Positions 26,497 to 36,711 are shown, counted from the stretch's first letter. The stretch is 64,000 nucleotides of DNA from Lachnoclostridium edouardi (GCF_900240245.1 NZ_OESQ01000001.1:2219615-2283614), one strand, 5' to 3'. The notes: generated from the letters alone by a model not told the origin. Numbers and translations are program-made.

Positions 26497-27357
26497 TTAA
26501 GCTTCCCAACGGCCTGAGGCGCCGCATGGAAGTACAAGGCCTGTTTCTGTAACCGGGAGACCGATTTCTTCGGAAGATACAGTGCCTCCGAATTTACTGC
26601 ATATTTCCGTGCCTATCATATAGGAAAGAACAGAGGGGGCCAGGCCTGTTGTATAAGAATTAATAAGGAAGAATAAAGGCTTCTCAGAAAGTACTTGAGT
26701 GCACAGCTTTACAAGGGGATGTATGGCGTCTTCAATCTTCCAGATTTCTCCCTTAGGGCCTCTTCCGTAGGAAGGGGGATCCATAATCACAGCGTCATAA
26801 TGATTTCCTCTGCGGATTTCTCGCTCCACAAACTTTACACAGTCGTCTACCAGCCAGCGGATAGGAGCATTTTCAAGACCGGAGGAGGCAGCGTTTTCCT
26901 TTGCCCATCCCACCATACCTTTAGAGGCGTCTACATGAGTGACAGAAGCTCCTGCTTTGGCGGCTGCCAAGGTAGCTCCCCCGGTGTAGGCAAAAAGATT
27001 CAGAACCTTTATGGGCCTGTCTGCATTTTTAATTTTTTCGCTGAACCAGTCCCAGTTGGCCGCCTGTTCAGGGAACAGTCCTGTATGCTTAAAGCTGAAA
27101 GGCTTTAAGTTAAATATCAGCTCCTTGTACTGAATGGTCCACTGTTTAGGCAGATCGAAAAATTCCCATTCTCCTCCTCCTTTAGCGCTTCTGTGGTAAT
27201 GGCCGTTCATTTTTCTCCATCCCGGATGTGTTTTAGGAGTATCCCATATTACCTGTGGGTCAGGTCTAACTAATAAAAAGCTGCCCCAGCGTTCCAGCTT
27301 TTCGCCGTTGGAACAGTCTATAACTTCATAATCTTTCCAATTTTCTGCAAGCCACAT
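26497..27357 (-). CDS. class I SAM methyltransferase, 23S rRNA (RlmI/RlmK)-like
   Basis: A 286-aa SAM-dependent methyltransferase of the Methyltrans_SAM family, which includes rRNA cytosine-5 and guanosine methylases. The N-terminal 80 residues form a small domain without an intact PUA. The Rossmann core has LNLFAYTGGATLAAAKAG (motif I), HVDASKGMV (motif II), WLVDDCVKF and the target motif MDPPSYGRG (motif IV). The target base is not determined. On the minus strand AAGGAAAAAA precedes the ATG, and its leader contains a small hairpin (GTAGCG at 27385-27390 with CGCTAC at 27406-27411). It is convergent with the HAD gene. Confidence 0.82.
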   Translation of the reverse strand: MWLAENWKDYEVIDCSNGEKLERWGSFLLVRPDPQVIWDTPKTHPGWRKMNGHYHRSAKGGGEWEFFDLPKQWTIQYKELIFNLKPFSFKHTGLFPEQAANWDWFSEKIKNADRPIKVLNLFAYTGGATLAAAKAGASVTHVDASKGMVGWAKENAASSGLENAPIRWLVDDCVKFVEREIRRGNHYDAVIMDPPSYGRGPKGEIWKIEDAIHPLVKLCTQVLSEKPLFFLINSYTTGLAPSVLSYMIGTEICSKFGGTVSSEEIGLPVTETGLVLPCGASGRWEA

Positions 27358-27499
27358 AATTTTTTTCCTTTCTTAAATTAGAAGGTAGCGCCGTCGTAAG
27401 CAGGACGCTACGGTCAGGTGCCCCTATTATACATGAAAAAAAATAAAAGGGGAAGATTTGAAATTAAGGAATCGTAAAAAAAGCGAAAGATTTTCGTAC

Positions 27500-27528
27500 T
27501 TGAATAATTTACCACATATTGCTACAAT
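27500..27528 (+). promoter_or_regulatory. sigma-A promoter for the wall-binding protein gene
   Basis: TTGAAT (27500-27505), 17-nt spacer and TACAAT (27523-27528), 40 nt before the ATG. Confidence 0.65.
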
Positions 27529-27568
27529 GGAGTATAGGCATATTATGGAGAATTAAAGGAGCGACAAT

Positions 27569-28957
27569 ATGAGGAGAAAGGGACTGGCCGTATGGACGGC
27601 AGCAGGCGCGCTGGCTTTAGGTATGACGACGATGACTGCCTGGGCTGCTGAAGGATGGGCGAGATCAGGAAATGATTGGGTGTACTATGATTCTGACGGG
27701 GACCTTCTGAGAGACGACTGGAGAAAAGGCGCTGACGATAAATGGAGATACTTGGACAGCAACGGAAAGATGGCTTTGAATCAGTGGGTGGACGACGAAT
27801 ATTACGTGGACGGCAACGGTTTAATGGTAGTCAACAAATGGCTGCGCATTGAATCTGACGATGACAATGCAGTGGACGGTTATATTTGGTACTATCTGGG
27901 CAGCAATGGAAAGATGGCTCAGGACAACTGGAAGAAGATTGATGAAAAGTGGTACCATTTTGACGACGACGGGGAGATGGAGATAGGCTGGGTGCTGGAC
28001 GATATGTATTACTGCGGCACTAACGGAGTGATGCAGACAGGCTGGCAGAAATTATATCCGCCGGATTCTGACGAGTACGAGAAGAATAAGACAAGCCCTG
28101 GGGACGGGGATGATGATGACAAGGAATGGTATTATTTTTCTGCCAACGGCAAAAAGTATGTGCCAAGCGATGTCAGCGGCGACGCCTGTGATACAAAGAA
28201 GATTGACAATGTATATTACTGCTTTAACGGCGACGGCGAGATGCAGACAGGATGGACGGATATGACAGGCAACGATACTTCTATGGGAGAGATGAAGGAT
28301 TACCGTTATTTCAGCCCAGACGGCAAGGTGAAGAAAGGCTGGCTGTCTTTAGAGCCGCCGGATAATGTAAGCGGTTTTGACGGAGGAGCGGAGTGGTTTT
28401 ATTTTAACAGCGACGGAAGCCCTGAGATTGGGCCTAAGATCGGGGAGGCTACCAGCTCTGATTTAAAGAAAATTGACGGAAAGACCTTCTTATTTAACGA
28501 CAGAGGCACCCCGGTGTATGGAGTCCACAAAGTATATTTAAATAAGAACACAAACTCCTACACTGCATACTACTTTGGAAAAGATAAAAACAACTGTTCC
28601 ATGGAGCGGGGAAAGACTAAGGTGGAGGAAGGGGACGGCAGCACAGCCGAGTATTATTTCCTGGACAACGGAAAAGGCTATACAGGTCCTAAAAACGGCT
28701 ACCTTTATTATATGGGTAAGCTTCAGGAGCCAGAGTCAGGAGCAAAGTATACTGTGATTTCTATTCCTGACGGCAACAGCTATAAAAACTACGTGGTAAA
28801 TAAAAGCGGAAAGCTTCAGGAAAATAAAACAGTAAAAGACGAGGACGGAGTAAAATATACAACAGGAGGCAACGGGGTTCTTCAGAAAATTGACGACGAG
28901 GCGGCAGGAGACGGCAAATATGAGGAAGCTATAGAACCTGTATGGTATGAAGAATAA
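27569..28957 (+). CDS. secreted wall-binding repeat protein (choline-binding-type repeats)
   Basis: A 462-aa secreted protein. The signal peptide (MRRKGLAVWT, hydrophobic core to about 22) has a likely cleavage after AWA near residue 26. Nearly all the rest is divergent CW_binding repeats, aromatic-Gly units such as GNDWVYYDSDGDL, EWYYFSANGK, GWTDMT and AEWFYFNSDG, in an acidic background rich in Asp. No catalytic domain is seen. Such repeats bind teichoic acids or other wall glycans in clostridia and streptococci, so it probably coats the wall or anchors a partner non-covalently. AAAGGAG lies 8 nt before the ATG. Confidence 0.85.
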   Translation: MRRKGLAVWTAAGALALGMTTMTAWAAEGWARSGNDWVYYDSDGDLLRDDWRKGADDKWRYLDSNGKMALNQWVDDEYYVDGNGLMVVNKWLRIESDDDNAVDGYIWYYLGSNGKMAQDNWKKIDEKWYHFDDDGEMEIGWVLDDMYYCGTNGVMQTGWQKLYPPDSDEYEKNKTSPGDGDDDDKEWYYFSANGKKYVPSDVSGDACDTKKIDNVYYCFNGDGEMQTGWTDMTGNDTSMGEMKDYRYFSPDGKVKKGWLSLEPPDNVSGFDGGAEWFYFNSDGSPEIGPKIGEATSSDLKKIDGKTFLFNDRGTPVYGVHKVYLNKNTNSYTAYYFGKDKNNCSMERGKTKVEEGDGSTAEYYFLDNGKGYTGPKNGYLYYMGKLQEPESGAKYTVISIPDGNSYKNYVVNKSGKLQENKTVKDEDGVKYTTGGNGVLQKIDDEAAGDGKYEEAIEPVWYEE

Positions 28958-28971
28958 AGAAAAAAATATGG

Positions 28972-28996
28972 GAGGACGCTTTGGGCGTCCTCTTTA
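28972..28996 (+). terminator. intrinsic terminator after the wall-binding gene
   Basis: GAGGACGC (28972-28979) pairs with GCGTCCTC (28985-28992) followed by TTTATATATA. Confidence 0.7.
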
Positions 28997-29027
28997 TATA
29001 TACGCAGAAAAAATAGGAAAAAAGGGC

Positions 29028-29056
29028 TTGCAATCCCTGGAAAAGTATGATAAGAT
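29028..29056 (+). promoter_or_regulatory. promoter of the S10 ribosomal operon
   Basis: TTGCAA (29028-29033), 17-nt spacer and TAAGAT (29051-29056). It sits about 230 nt upstream of rpsJ, leaving a long structured leader. Confidence 0.7.
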
Positions 29057-29283
29057 AGCAACGCTGTGGCATGATAGCTGTGAAACGTGAGGTTGCTGCC
29101 TGTATAGGCAGGTTTTCCGTGGAGCGAATGTCAAGTTAGGAAACTGGCGACAAGTCACTGTACAATTTAGTAGTTCTATTCATTAGTAATGGAAAAATGT
29201 GTGAGTCCACGCGACACACACGGAAACGTGTACAGTCACCGCTTGTCGTACTGCAAAAGTGCGAAAAGGAGGCGACTTTTTTT
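29057..29283 (+). promoter_or_regulatory. structured 5' leader of the S10 operon
   Basis: About 220 nt without a credible gene (28958-29283 holds only terminator, promoter and this leader). AGCAAC (29057-29062) pairs with GTTGCT (29092-29097); CTGCC (29096-29100) pairs with GGCAG (29107-29111). Later segments also pair (ACACACACGG/ACGTGT region). Ribosomal-protein autoregulation through the S10 leader is known in other bacteria, and an S10-Clostridia leader family has been described from comparative genomics; membership is inferred from position only. Confidence 0.55.
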
Positions 29284-29601
29284 ATGGCAAGTCAAGTAAT
29301 GAGAATCACATTAAAAGCATACGATCATCAGTTAGTAGATCAGTCTGCTGGAAAAATCATTGAGACTGTAAAGAAAACAGGATCACAGGTGAGCGGACCG
29401 GTGCCGCTGCCAACAAAAAAGGAAGTAGTTACAATTCTGAGAGCTGTTCACAAGTACAAAGATTCCAGAGAGCAGTTTGAGCAGAGAACTCACAAGAGAC
29501 TCATTGATATCATCACACCAAGCCAGAAGACAGTAGACGCATTATCCAGACTGGAAATGCCTGCAGGCGTATATATTGATATCAAAATGAAAAACAAATA
29601 A
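29284..29601 (+). CDS. rpsJ: 30S ribosomal protein S10
   Basis: A 105-aa S10 protein, part of the 30S head and also NusE in antitermination complexes. Conserved [25 protein letters not shown] and the HKRLIDI region are present. The open frame extends upstream to 29197, but AGGAGG at 29267-29272 and family N-terminal sequence ([13 protein letters not shown]) place the start at 29284. First gene of the S10-spc-alpha cluster. Confidence 0.97.
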   Translation: MASQVMRITLKAYDHQLVDQSAGKIIETVKKTGSQVSGPVPLPTKKEVVTILRAVHKYKDSREQFEQRTHKRLIDIITPSQKTVDALSRLEMPAGVYIDIKMKNK

Positions 29602-29694
29602 GGAAATATCCTGAAGGGTTTAGATAGATTCTGGACTGTTCTAGGATGAGCGTTTAAAACGCTCCGCTGTAGAAAAGAAACAGGAGGTCAAATA

Positions 29695-30330
29695 ATGAAA
29701 AAAGCGATTTTAGCTACCAAAGTTGGTATGACACAGATCTTCAATGAAGACGGCGTGTTAATTCCAGTAACTGTACTTCAGGCTGGACCTTGTGTAGTAA
29801 CACAGGTTAAGACAGTTGAGAACGACGGTTACAAAGCAGTGCAGGTTGGTTTTGTTGACAAGAGAGAAAAACTGGTAAATAAGCCGGTAAAAGGTCACTT
29901 CGACAAAGCAGGCGTTGCATATAAGAGATTTGTAAGAGAATTTAAGTTAGAGAATGCTGAAGATTACTCTGTTAAAGATGAGATCAAGGCAGACATCTTC
30001 GCAGCTGGCGACAAGATTGACGCTACAGCTATCTCCAAAGGTAAAGGTTTCCAGGGTGCTATTAAGAGACACGGACAGCACAGAGGACCTATGGCTCATG
30101 GTTCTAAATTCCATCGTCATCAGGGTTCCAACGGTTCCGCAACAACACCAGGACGCGTATTCAAGGGCAAAAAGATGCCAGGTCAGATGGGTAATGTAAA
30201 AGTTACTATTCAGAATCTGGAAGTTGTTAAAGTTGACGCTGAGAACAATCTGGTTCTTGTAAAGGGTTCTGTACCAGGACCAAGAAAGACCTTAGTAACA
30301 CTGAAAGAAACAGTAAAAGCCGCTAAATAG
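29695..30330 (+). CDS. rplC: 50S ribosomal protein L3
   Basis: A 211-aa L3 protein that reaches into the peptidyl transferase region and nucleates 23S folding. Start [16 protein letters not shown], the central loop [17 protein letters not shown] and the later [15 protein letters not shown] are diagnostic. AGGAGG is 8 nt upstream. The 93-nt gap after rpsJ contains a short palindrome (GAGCGTTT/AAACGCTC near 29650-29666). Confidence 0.97.
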   Translation: MKKAILATKVGMTQIFNEDGVLIPVTVLQAGPCVVTQVKTVENDGYKAVQVGFVDKREKLVNKPVKGHFDKAGVAYKRFVREFKLENAEDYSVKDEIKADIFAAGDKIDATAISKGKGFQGAIKRHGQHRGPMAHGSKFHRHQGSNGSATTPGRVFKGKKMPGQMGNVKVTIQNLEVVKVDAENNLVLVKGSVPGPRKTLVTLKETVKAAK

Positions 30331-30358
30331 GCTTTTGTAGGAAAGGAGGAACACACAG

Positions 30359-30979
30359 ATGGCAAACGTATCTGTTTACAATATGGAAGGCAATGAAGTT
30401 GGCACACTGGAGCTGAATGACGCTGTGTTCGGTGTTGAAGTAAACGAACATTTGATGCATTTAGCAGTAGTTGCCCAGCTGGCAAATAAACGTCAGGGAA
30501 CACAGAAAGCAAAAACACGTTCTGAAGTTTCCGGCGGCGGTAGAAAACCATGGAGACAGAAAGGAACTGGTCATGCAAGACAGGGTTCAACAAGATCTCC
30601 ACAGTGGACAGGCGGCGGTGTAGTATTTGCACCAACACCAAGAGATTACACAATCACATTAAACAAGAAGGAGAAGAGACTGGCTCTCAAATCCGCTCTT
30701 ACAAGCAGAGTAAACGACAACAAATTTATTGTTGTTGACGAAATGAAGTTTGACGCTATTAAGACAAAGAACTTCCAGAATGTTATGAACAACTTAAAGG
30801 TTCAGAAGGCTCTGGTAGTTGTTGGCGCTGACAACGACAATGCAGTAAAATCTGCAAGAAATATTGCTGGTATTAAAACTGCATTTGTAAATACAATCAA
30901 TGTATATGATATCTTAAAATACAACACAGTTGTTGCTGACAAGGCTGTTGTTGCCGCAATCGAGGAGGTGTACGCATAA
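30359..30979 (+). CDS. rplD: 50S ribosomal protein L4
   Basis: A 206-aa L4 protein lining the peptide exit tunnel; in some bacteria it also represses its own operon through the S10 leader. The tunnel loop [20 protein letters not shown] and [10 protein letters not shown] are clear. AAAGGAGG precedes the ATG. Its stop overlaps the rplW start by 1 nt. Confidence 0.97.
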   Translation: MANVSVYNMEGNEVGTLELNDAVFGVEVNEHLMHLAVVAQLANKRQGTQKAKTRSEVSGGGRKPWRQKGTGHARQGSTRSPQWTGGGVVFAPTPRDYTITLNKKEKRLALKSALTSRVNDNKFIVVDEMKFDAIKTKNFQNVMNNLKVQKALVVVGADNDNAVKSARNIAGIKTAFVNTINVYDILKYNTVVADKAVVAAIEEVYA

Positions 30980-31278
30980 TGGCTGCTATTAAATACTATG
31001 ATGTAATCCTCAAACCAGTTGTTACTGAAAAGAGCATGAACGCTATGGCAACCAAGAAGTATACATTCCTGGTTCACCCAGAAGCAAATAAAACTATGAT
31101 TAAAGAAGCTGTGGAGAAAATGTTCCCAGGCACAAAGGTTGCAAGTGTAAACACTATGAACCTGGACGGCAAGACAAAAAGAAGAGGCATGACCTTCGGA
31201 AAAACAGCTAAAACTAAAAAAGCAATCGTTCAGCTGACAGAAGAGAGCAAGGAGATCGAGATCTTCCAGGGTCTGTAA
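30979..31278 (+). CDS. rplW: 50S ribosomal protein L23
   Basis: A 99-aa L23 protein, the tunnel-exit docking site for trigger factor and SRP. Family features include [15 protein letters not shown], the [11 protein letters not shown] strand and the long loop [17 protein letters not shown]. It is joined to rplD by a TAATG overlap, with GAGGAGGTG just upstream. Confidence 0.97.
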   Translation: MAAIKYYDVILKPVVTEKSMNAMATKKYTFLVHPEANKTMIKEAVEKMFPGTKVASVNTMNLDGKTKRRGMTFGKTAKTKKAIVQLTEESKEIEIFQGL

Positions 31279-31389
31279 TCGCTGAAAAAAGTATTGAAAC
31301 CTATACGATGAACATTATATCGTGATAAATTAATTGAGAGACGCCAGGGGCCGTTGAACGCCTCTGACAGTCGTGAAAGGAGTTTAGTC

Positions 31390-32235
31390 ATGGGAATTAA
31401 GACATATACCCCATATACACCTTCCAGAAGACATATGACTGGTTCTGATTTCAATGAGATTACTAAATCCACACCAGAAAAGTCTTTAGTTACTTCCTTA
31501 AAGAAAAATGCAGGTCGTAACAGCCAGGGTAAAATTACAGTAAGACACCGCGGCGGCGGTTCCAGAAGAAAATACAGAATGATCGACTTTAAGAGAAATT
31601 CCAAAGATGGAATTCCGGCAACAGTAGTTGCAATCGAGTACGATCCAAACAGAACAGCTAACATCGCATTAATCTGCTACGCAGACGGCGAGAAGGCATA
31701 TATCCTTGCTCCGGCAGGACTTACCGTTGGAATGAAAGTTATGAGCGGTGAAGCTGCAGAAGCAAAAGTTGGAAACTGCTTACCATTAAGCGCTATCCCG
31801 ATCGGTACACAGATTCACAATATCGAGCTGTACAGAGGCAAAGGCGGCCAGCTGGTACGTTCCGCCGGAAACGCAGCGCAGTTAATGGCTAAAGAAGGCA
31901 AATACGCAACATTAAGACTTCCTTCAGGTGAAATGAGAATGGTTCCTATCGTTTGCCGCGCAACTATCGGAGTTGTTGGAAACGGAGAGCACAACCTGAT
32001 TAACATTGGTAAAGCCGGAAGAAAACGTCATATGGGCATCAGACCTACAGTACGTGGTTCTGTAATGAACCCTAACGACCATCCACACGGCGGTGGTGAA
32101 GGCAAGACTGGTATCGGCCGTCCAGGTCCATGTACACCATGGGGCAAACCTGCTCTGGGCTTGAAGACAAGAAAGAAAAACAAACAGTCTAACAAGTTAA
32201 TCGTAAGAAGACGCGATGGCAAAGCCATTAAATAA
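31390..32235 (+). CDS. rplB: 50S ribosomal protein L2
   Basis: A 281-aa L2 protein needed for subunit joining and peptidyl transfer. It has the N-terminal [13 protein letters not shown], the [12 protein letters not shown] block and the C-terminal [15 protein letters not shown] motif with the conserved histidine. The open frame begins at 31354, but AAAGGAG at 31377-31383 and family sequence fix the ATG at 31390. The 111-nt gap after rplW includes weak inverted repeats. Confidence 0.97.
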   Translation: MGIKTYTPYTPSRRHMTGSDFNEITKSTPEKSLVTSLKKNAGRNSQGKITVRHRGGGSRRKYRMIDFKRNSKDGIPATVVAIEYDPNRTANIALICYADGEKAYILAPAGLTVGMKVMSGEAAEAKVGNCLPLSAIPIGTQIHNIELYRGKGGQLVRSAGNAAQLMAKEGKYATLRLPSGEMRMVPIVCRATIGVVGNGEHNLINIGKAGRKRHMGIRPTVRGSVMNPNDHPHGGGEGKTGIGRPGPCTPWGKPALGLKTRKKNKQSNKLIVRRRDGKAIK

Positions 32236-32252
32236 TTGAAGGAGGCAAACCT

Positions 32253-32534
32253 ATGGCACGTTCACTGAAAAAAGGACCATTTGCAGATGCTCATTTATTA
32301 AAGAAAGTAGATGCAATGAACGAAGCAGGACAGAAACAGGTAATCAAATCCTGGTCCCGCCGTTCTACAATCTTCCCGCAGATGGTTGGTCATACAATAG
32401 CATTACACGATGGTAGAAAACATGTTCCGGTATATATCACCGAAGATATGGTTGGTCACAAACTGGGAGAGTTCGTAGCTACCAGAACTTACAGAGGACA
32501 CGGAAAAGACGAGAAGAAGTCCGGACGTAAGTAA
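32253..32534 (+). CDS. rpsS: 30S ribosomal protein S19
   Basis: A 93-aa S19 protein of the 30S head, contacting S13 and the A-site finger. Conserved [33 protein letters not shown] and [17 protein letters not shown] are all present. GAAGGAGG lies upstream. Spacing from rplB is 17 nt. Confidence 0.97.
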   Translation: MARSLKKGPFADAHLLKKVDAMNEAGQKQVIKSWSRRSTIFPQMVGHTIALHDGRKHVPVYITEDMVGHKLGEFVATRTYRGHGKDEKKSGRK

Positions 32535-32561
32535 TTTACACTTTGAAAGGAGGTTTTAGCA

Positions 32562-32948
32562 ATGGCTAAGGGACATAGAAGTCAGATTAAAAGAGAAAGA
32601 AATGCGAAGAAAGATACAAGACCAAGCGCTAAATTATCTTACGCCAGAGTATCTGTTCAGAAAGCATGTTTCGTATTAGATGCCATCAGAGGCAAAGATG
32701 TGCAGACTGCACTTGGTATTGTAACTTACAATCCCAGATATGCTTCTAGTTTAATAGAAAAGTTATTAAAATCAGCAATCGCTAACGCTGAAAACAACAA
32801 CAACATGAATGTTGAGAACCTGTACGTAGAGGAATGCTACGCAAACAAGGGTCCGACGATGAAGAGGATTCACCCAAGAGCACAGGGAAGGGCTTACAGA
32901 ATCGAGAAGAGAATGAGCCACATCACAATCGTGCTGAATGAAAGATAG
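32562..32948 (+). CDS. rplV: 50S ribosomal protein L22
   Basis: A 128-aa L22 protein whose beta hairpin reaches the exit tunnel, where macrolide-resistance changes occur. Core motifs include KLSYARVSVQKACFVLDAIRG and MKRIHPRAQGRAYRI. AAAGGAGG precedes the ATG. The gene ends 9 nt before rpsC. Confidence 0.97.
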   Translation: MAKGHRSQIKRERNAKKDTRPSAKLSYARVSVQKACFVLDAIRGKDVQTALGIVTYNPRYASSLIEKLLKSAIANAENNNNMNVENLYVEECYANKGPTMKRIHPRAQGRAYRIEKRMSHITIVLNER

Positions 32949-32957
32949 GAGGCAAAT

Positions 32958-33614
32958 ATGGGACAGAAAGTTAATCCACACGGCTTGAGAGTCGGTGTTA
33001 TTAAAGACTGGGACTCAAAATGGTATGCTGAAGCTGATTTTGCTGACTGTTTAGTTGAAGACTACAACATCAGAACATACCTGAAGAAAAAATTATACAG
33101 TGCCGGAATCGCTAAAATCGAAATCGAGCGTGCTTCCGACAGAGTGAAAATCATCATCTACACTGCTAAGCCAGGCGTTGTTATCGGTAAGGGCGGAGCT
33201 GAGATTGAGAAATTAAAAGGCGAAGTTCAGAAGATGACAAATAAAAAGATCTTCATCGACATTAAAGAAGTGAAGAGACCAGACAGAGATGCCCAGTTAG
33301 TTGCAGAGTCTATTGCACAGCAGCTGGAGAACCGTGCTTCTTTCAGACGTGCAATGAAGTCTACTATGTCCAGATCCATGAAAGCTGGCGTTAAGGGTAT
33401 TAAGACAGCGGTTGCTGGTCGTCTTGGCGGCGCTGATATGGCTCGTACAGAGTTCTACAGCGAGGGAACTATTCCGTTACAGACATTAAGAGCAGATATT
33501 GACTATGGTTTCGCCGAAGCAGATACAACCTACGGCAAATTAGGCGTTAAGGTTTGGATTTATAAAGGCGAAGTACTTCCTACTAAAGGAAACAAGGAAG
33601 GGAGCGATAAATAA
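32958..33614 (+). CDS. rpsC: 30S ribosomal protein S3
   Basis: A 218-aa S3 protein at the mRNA entry channel with helicase activity together with S4 and S5. It has [15 protein letters not shown], the KH-domain loop [13 protein letters not shown] and the C-terminal [18 protein letters not shown] is close to the start. Its stop overlaps the rplP start (TAATG). Confidence 0.97.
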   Translation: MGQKVNPHGLRVGVIKDWDSKWYAEADFADCLVEDYNIRTYLKKKLYSAGIAKIEIERASDRVKIIIYTAKPGVVIGKGGAEIEKLKGEVQKMTNKKIFIDIKEVKRPDRDAQLVAESIAQQLENRASFRRAMKSTMSRSMKAGVKGIKTAVAGRLGGADMARTEFYSEGTIPLQTLRADIDYGFAEADTTYGKLGVKVWIYKGEVLPTKGNKEGSDK

Positions 33615-34051
33615 TGTTAATGCCTAAGAGAGTAAAGCGTCGTAAACAGTTCCGTGGATCTATGACAGGAAAAGCCCTGAGAGGCAACAAGATCTCCAAC
33701 GGTGAATTCGGTTTAGTCGCTACAGAACCATGTTGGATCAAATCCAACCAGATTGAAGCAGCCCGTATCGCTATGACACGTTACATTAAGCGTGGCGGTA
33801 AAGTTTGGATTAAAATTTTCCCAGATAAGCCAGTTACAGCAAAGCCAGCTGAGACTCGTATGGGTTCCGGTAAAGGTGCTTTAGAATATTGGGTAGCAGT
33901 TGTTAAACCAGGTCGTGTAATGTTCGAAATCGCTGGTGTACCAGAGGAAACAGCTCGTGAAGCATTACGTCTTGCTATGCATAAACTGCCATGCAAGTGC
34001 AAAATTGCTTCTAAAGCAGATTTAGAAGGCGGTGATAACAGTGAAAACTAA
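33614..34051 (+). CDS. rplP: 50S ribosomal protein L16
   Basis: A 145-aa L16 protein near the A-site tRNA. It starts [15 protein letters not shown] and contains [19 protein letters not shown] and the [16 protein letters not shown] segment holding the arginine hydroxylated in some species. It overlaps rpsC by 1 nt and rpmC by 11 nt. Confidence 0.97.
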   Translation: MLMPKRVKRRKQFRGSMTGKALRGNKISNGEFGLVATEPCWIKSNQIEAARIAMTRYIKRGGKVWIKIFPDKPVTAKPAETRMGSGKGALEYWVAVVKPGRVMFEIAGVPEETAREALRLAMHKLPCKCKIASKADLEGGDNSEN

Positions 34052-34247
34052 TAAATATGTAGAAGGATTAAAGGCGAAATCAGCTGCAGAGTTAAATGAA
34101 GAATTAGTAGCTGCTAAGAAAGAACTTTTCAATTTAAGATTCCAGAATGCAACTAACCAATTAGATAATACCAGCAGAATTAAAGAAGTTCGCAGGAACA
34201 TCGCAAGGATTCAGACTGTTATTGCAGAAAAGGCAAAATTAGCTTAA
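34041..34247 (+). CDS. rpmC: 50S ribosomal protein L29
   Basis: A 68-aa L29 protein at the tunnel exit. Helical hairpin sequence [21 protein letters not shown] is diagnostic. Two in-frame GTG codons exist (34032, 34041). AAGGCGGTGAT at 34026-34036 is a near-perfect anti-SD match, and its AGGCGG core is 8 nt from the GTG at 34041, so the shorter form ([11 protein letters not shown]) is preferred. It overlaps the end of rplP. Confidence 0.95.
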   Translation: MKTNKYVEGLKAKSAAELNEELVAAKKELFNLRFQNATNQLDNTSRIKEVRRNIARIQTVIAEKAKLA

Positions 34248-34355
34248 TTCATATAGCAGGAGCTGGAAATTCCAGCCTGGTGCAATCGGTTCTTTTTAGG
34301 AATCATCGGGGTTCAGGGAAAAGAACTTCCATTAAATGAAAGGAGAACATCTACC

Positions 34356-34610
34356 GTGGAAAGAAACCTTAGAAAAACACGTACAGGTAAAGTAGTAAGC
34401 AATAAGATGGATAAGACAATCGTAGTTGCTATCGAAAACCATGTAAAACATCCTGTAATCGGTAAGATTGTAAAAAAGACTTATAAATTAAAAGCACATG
34501 ACGAAAACAATGAGTGCTCTAAGGGCGATATTGTTAAAGTAATGGAAACAAGACCTTTATCCAAAGATAAGAGATGGAGACTTGTTGAGATTATCGAGAA
34601 GGCTAAATAA
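34356..34610 (+). CDS. rpsQ: 30S ribosomal protein S17
   Basis: An 84-aa S17 protein, a primary 16S binder with an OB fold. Motifs include [32 protein letters not shown] and [14 protein letters not shown]. It starts at GTG 11 nt after AAAGGAG. The 108-nt gap before it carries hairpins (CTGGAAATTCCAG; GTTCTTTTT with AAAAGAAC). Confidence 0.96.
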   Translation: MERNLRKTRTGKVVSNKMDKTIVVAIENHVKHPVIGKIVKKTYKLKAHDENNECSKGDIVKVMETRPLSKDKRWRLVEIIEKAK

Positions 34611-34635
34611 TATATTCTAGGAAGGAGTATTAGGC

Positions 34636-35004
34636 ATGATTCAGCAGGAAACCAGACTAAAGGTTGCCGACAATACTGGTGCAAAAGAACTTCTTTGTAT
34701 CCGTGTAATGGGCGGTTCTACCAGAAGATATGCTAATATTGGTGATATTATCGTTGCTTCCGTTAAAGATGCAACACCAGGCGGTGTTGTAAAGAAGGGC
34801 GATGTTGTAAAGGCCGTTGTGGTACGTACTGTTAAAGGCGCACGCCGCAAAGACGGTTCTTATATCAAGTTCGATGAGAACGCTGCAGTTATTATCAAAG
34901 ATGACAAGACTCCAAGAGGAACTCGTATCTTTGGACCAGTTGCAAGAGAATTGAGAGAGAAACAGTTTATGAAGATCGTTTCTCTGGCTCCAGAAGTATT
35001 ATAA
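34636..35004 (+). CDS. rplN: 50S ribosomal protein L14
   Basis: A 122-aa L14 protein at the subunit interface. The start [35 protein letters not shown] and [20 protein letters not shown] are canonical. AGGAAGGAG is upstream. First gene of the classical spc segment. Confidence 0.97.
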   Translation: MIQQETRLKVADNTGAKELLCIRVMGGSTRRYANIGDIIVASVKDATPGGVVKKGDVVKAVVVRTVKGARRKDGSYIKFDENAAVIIKDDKTPRGTRIFGPVARELREKQFMKIVSLAPEVL

Positions 35005-35017
35005 GGAGGTGTCCACT

Positions 35018-35323
35018 GTGCATAAGATCAAAAAAGATGACCTGGTGAAAATTATCGCAGGTAAAGATAAAGACAAACAGGGTAAGGTTCTTACCGTTGA
35101 TACAAAGAATAGCACTGTGCTTGTGGAAGGCTGCAACATGGTTACAAAGCATTCTAAACCAGCTCCTGGCAACCCACAGGGCGGTATCATTCATAAAGAA
35201 TCTCCAATCCATATTTCCAACGTAATGCTGGTAGTTGACGGAAAAGCAACAAGAGTTGGCTTTGAAGTAAAAGACGGCAAAAAAGTACGTGTTGCAAAAG
35301 CAACAGGTAAAGTAATCGACTAA
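35018..35323 (+). CDS. rplX: 50S ribosomal protein L24
   Basis: A 101-aa L24 protein, an early assembly initiator with a KOW domain ([16 protein letters not shown]) and the [18 protein letters not shown] segment. The frame opens at a GTG at 35009 that lies within AAGGAGGTG itself; the GTG at 35018, 8 nt after GGAGG, is the real start. Confidence 0.95.
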   Translation: MHKIKKDDLVKIIAGKDKDKQGKVLTVDTKNSTVLVEGCNMVTKHSKPAPGNPQGGIIHKESPIHISNVMLVVDGKATRVGFEVKDGKKVRVAKATGKVID

Positions 35324-35346
35324 GGGAAGAGAGGAGGAACAGAAAA

Positions 35347-35886
35347 TTGGCTAGATTAAAAGAAATTTACCAGAATGAGATCGTAGACGCTATGATCAAA
35401 AAGTTCGGATATAAAAATATCATGGAAGTGCCTAAGTTAGATAAAATTGTTATCAACATGGGCGTTGGTGAAGCAAAAGACAATGCTAAGGTTCTGGATG
35501 CAGCTGTAAGAGATTTAGAGATCATCTCCGGGCAGCACGCAGTAACAACCAAGGCTAAAAAGTCTGTTGCTAACTTCAAAATCAGAGAAGGCATGGCTAT
35601 TGGATGTAAAGTTACTCTCCGCGGCGAGAAAATGTACGAATTTGCTGACCGTTTAATCAATCTGGCTCTGCCACGTGTACGTGACTTCAGAGGCGTTAAT
35701 CCTAACGCATTTGACGGAAGAGGAAACTATGCCCTTGGTATTAAAGAGCAGCTTATTTTCCCTGAAATCGAATATGATAAGATTGACAAGGTTAGAGGTA
35801 TGGACATCATCTTTGTTACAACAGCAAAGACAGATGAGGAAGCCCGTGAACTTTTGACATTATTCAATATGCCATTTTCAAAATAA
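35347..35886 (+). CDS. rplE: 50S ribosomal protein L5
   Basis: A 179-aa L5 protein, a 5S rRNA binder contacting P-site tRNA. It has [18 protein letters not shown], the [14 protein letters not shown] loop and [17 protein letters not shown]. It starts at TTG after GAGGAGG. The length equals the family norm. Confidence 0.97.
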   Translation: MARLKEIYQNEIVDAMIKKFGYKNIMEVPKLDKIVINMGVGEAKDNAKVLDAAVRDLEIISGQHAVTTKAKKSVANFKIREGMAIGCKVTLRGEKMYEFADRLINLALPRVRDFRGVNPNAFDGRGNYALGIKEQLIFPEIEYDKIDKVRGMDIIFVTTAKTDEEARELLTLFNMPFSK

Positions 35887-35902
35887 TTAGGAGGATTTAT
35901 CC

Positions 35903-36088
35903 ATGGCTAAGACTTCAATGAAAGTAAAGCAGCAGCGCAATCCAAAATTCTCCACCAGAGAATATAACCGTTGCAGAATTTGTGGCCGTCCACATGCGTA
36001 TTTGAGAAAATACGGTATCTGCCGTATCTGCTTCCGTGAACTGGCATACAAAGGCCAGATTCCAGGTGTAAAGAAAGCAAGCTGGTAA
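35903..36088 (+). CDS. rpsN: 30S ribosomal protein S14, zinc (type Z) form
   Basis: A 61-aa short S14 with a complete zinc knuckle, C24/C27 and C40/C43 (CRIC and CRIC). This is the zinc-dependent paralogue typical of low-GC Gram-positives. AGGAGG lies 9 nt before the ATG. It is followed by an unusual GC-rich 110-nt spacer before rpsH. Confidence 0.97.
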   Translation: MAKTSMKVKQQRNPKFSTREYNRCRICGRPHAYLRKYGICRICFRELAYKGQIPGVKKASW

Positions 36089-36198
36089 TCAAAAATCAGC
36101 TTGGCGAGCGCCGGCCGTAAGGCGAAGTGTGAACATCCCCATTTAGCTGTGGGGGAGAATCAAGATAAACAGGATTAAGAAAAGGAGGCAATCTCAAA

Positions 36199-36600
36199 AT
36201 GACAATGAGCGATCCAATTGCAGATATGCTTACAAGAATTCGTAATGCCAACACTGCAAAACACGATACAGTAGATGTACCTTCTTCTAAAATGAAATTA
36301 GCAATCGCTGATATTCTGGTAAAAGAAGGATATATTAAGAAATATGACATTGTAGAAGATGGCGGATTCCAGACAATTCGTATTGCTTTAAAATATGGCA
36401 AAGACAAAAACGAAAAAATCATTACAGGAATCAAAAGAATTTCCAAGCCAGGTTTACGTGTATACGCAAACACTGAGGAGATGCCAAAAGTACTTGGCGG
36501 TTTAGGAATTGCAATCGTATCTACAAACCAGGGCGTTGTTACAGACAAAGAAGCAAGAAAACTTGGCGTAGGCGGAGAAGTTCTGGCATTTGTTTGGTAG
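36199..36600 (+). CDS. rpsH: 30S ribosomal protein S8
   Basis: A 133-aa S8 protein, a central-domain 16S binder and the translational repressor of the spc operon in E. coli. It starts [18 protein letters not shown] and ends in the [20 protein letters not shown] region. AAAAGGAGG precedes the start. Confidence 0.97.
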   Translation: MTMSDPIADMLTRIRNANTAKHDTVDVPSSKMKLAIADILVKEGYIKKYDIVEDGGFQTIRIALKYGKDKNEKIITGIKRISKPGLRVYANTEEMPKVLGGLGIAIVSTNQGVVTDKEARKLGVGGEVLAFVW

Positions 36601-36711
36601 TGCAAGATCGTTCGTAAAGTTTAGCTGAACGAACTTCTTATATATTATAACAACTGAAAACAGAAAGGGCGCAGATGCCCTTTCCGAAAATCTAAGTAGG
36701 AGGTAAATGGC

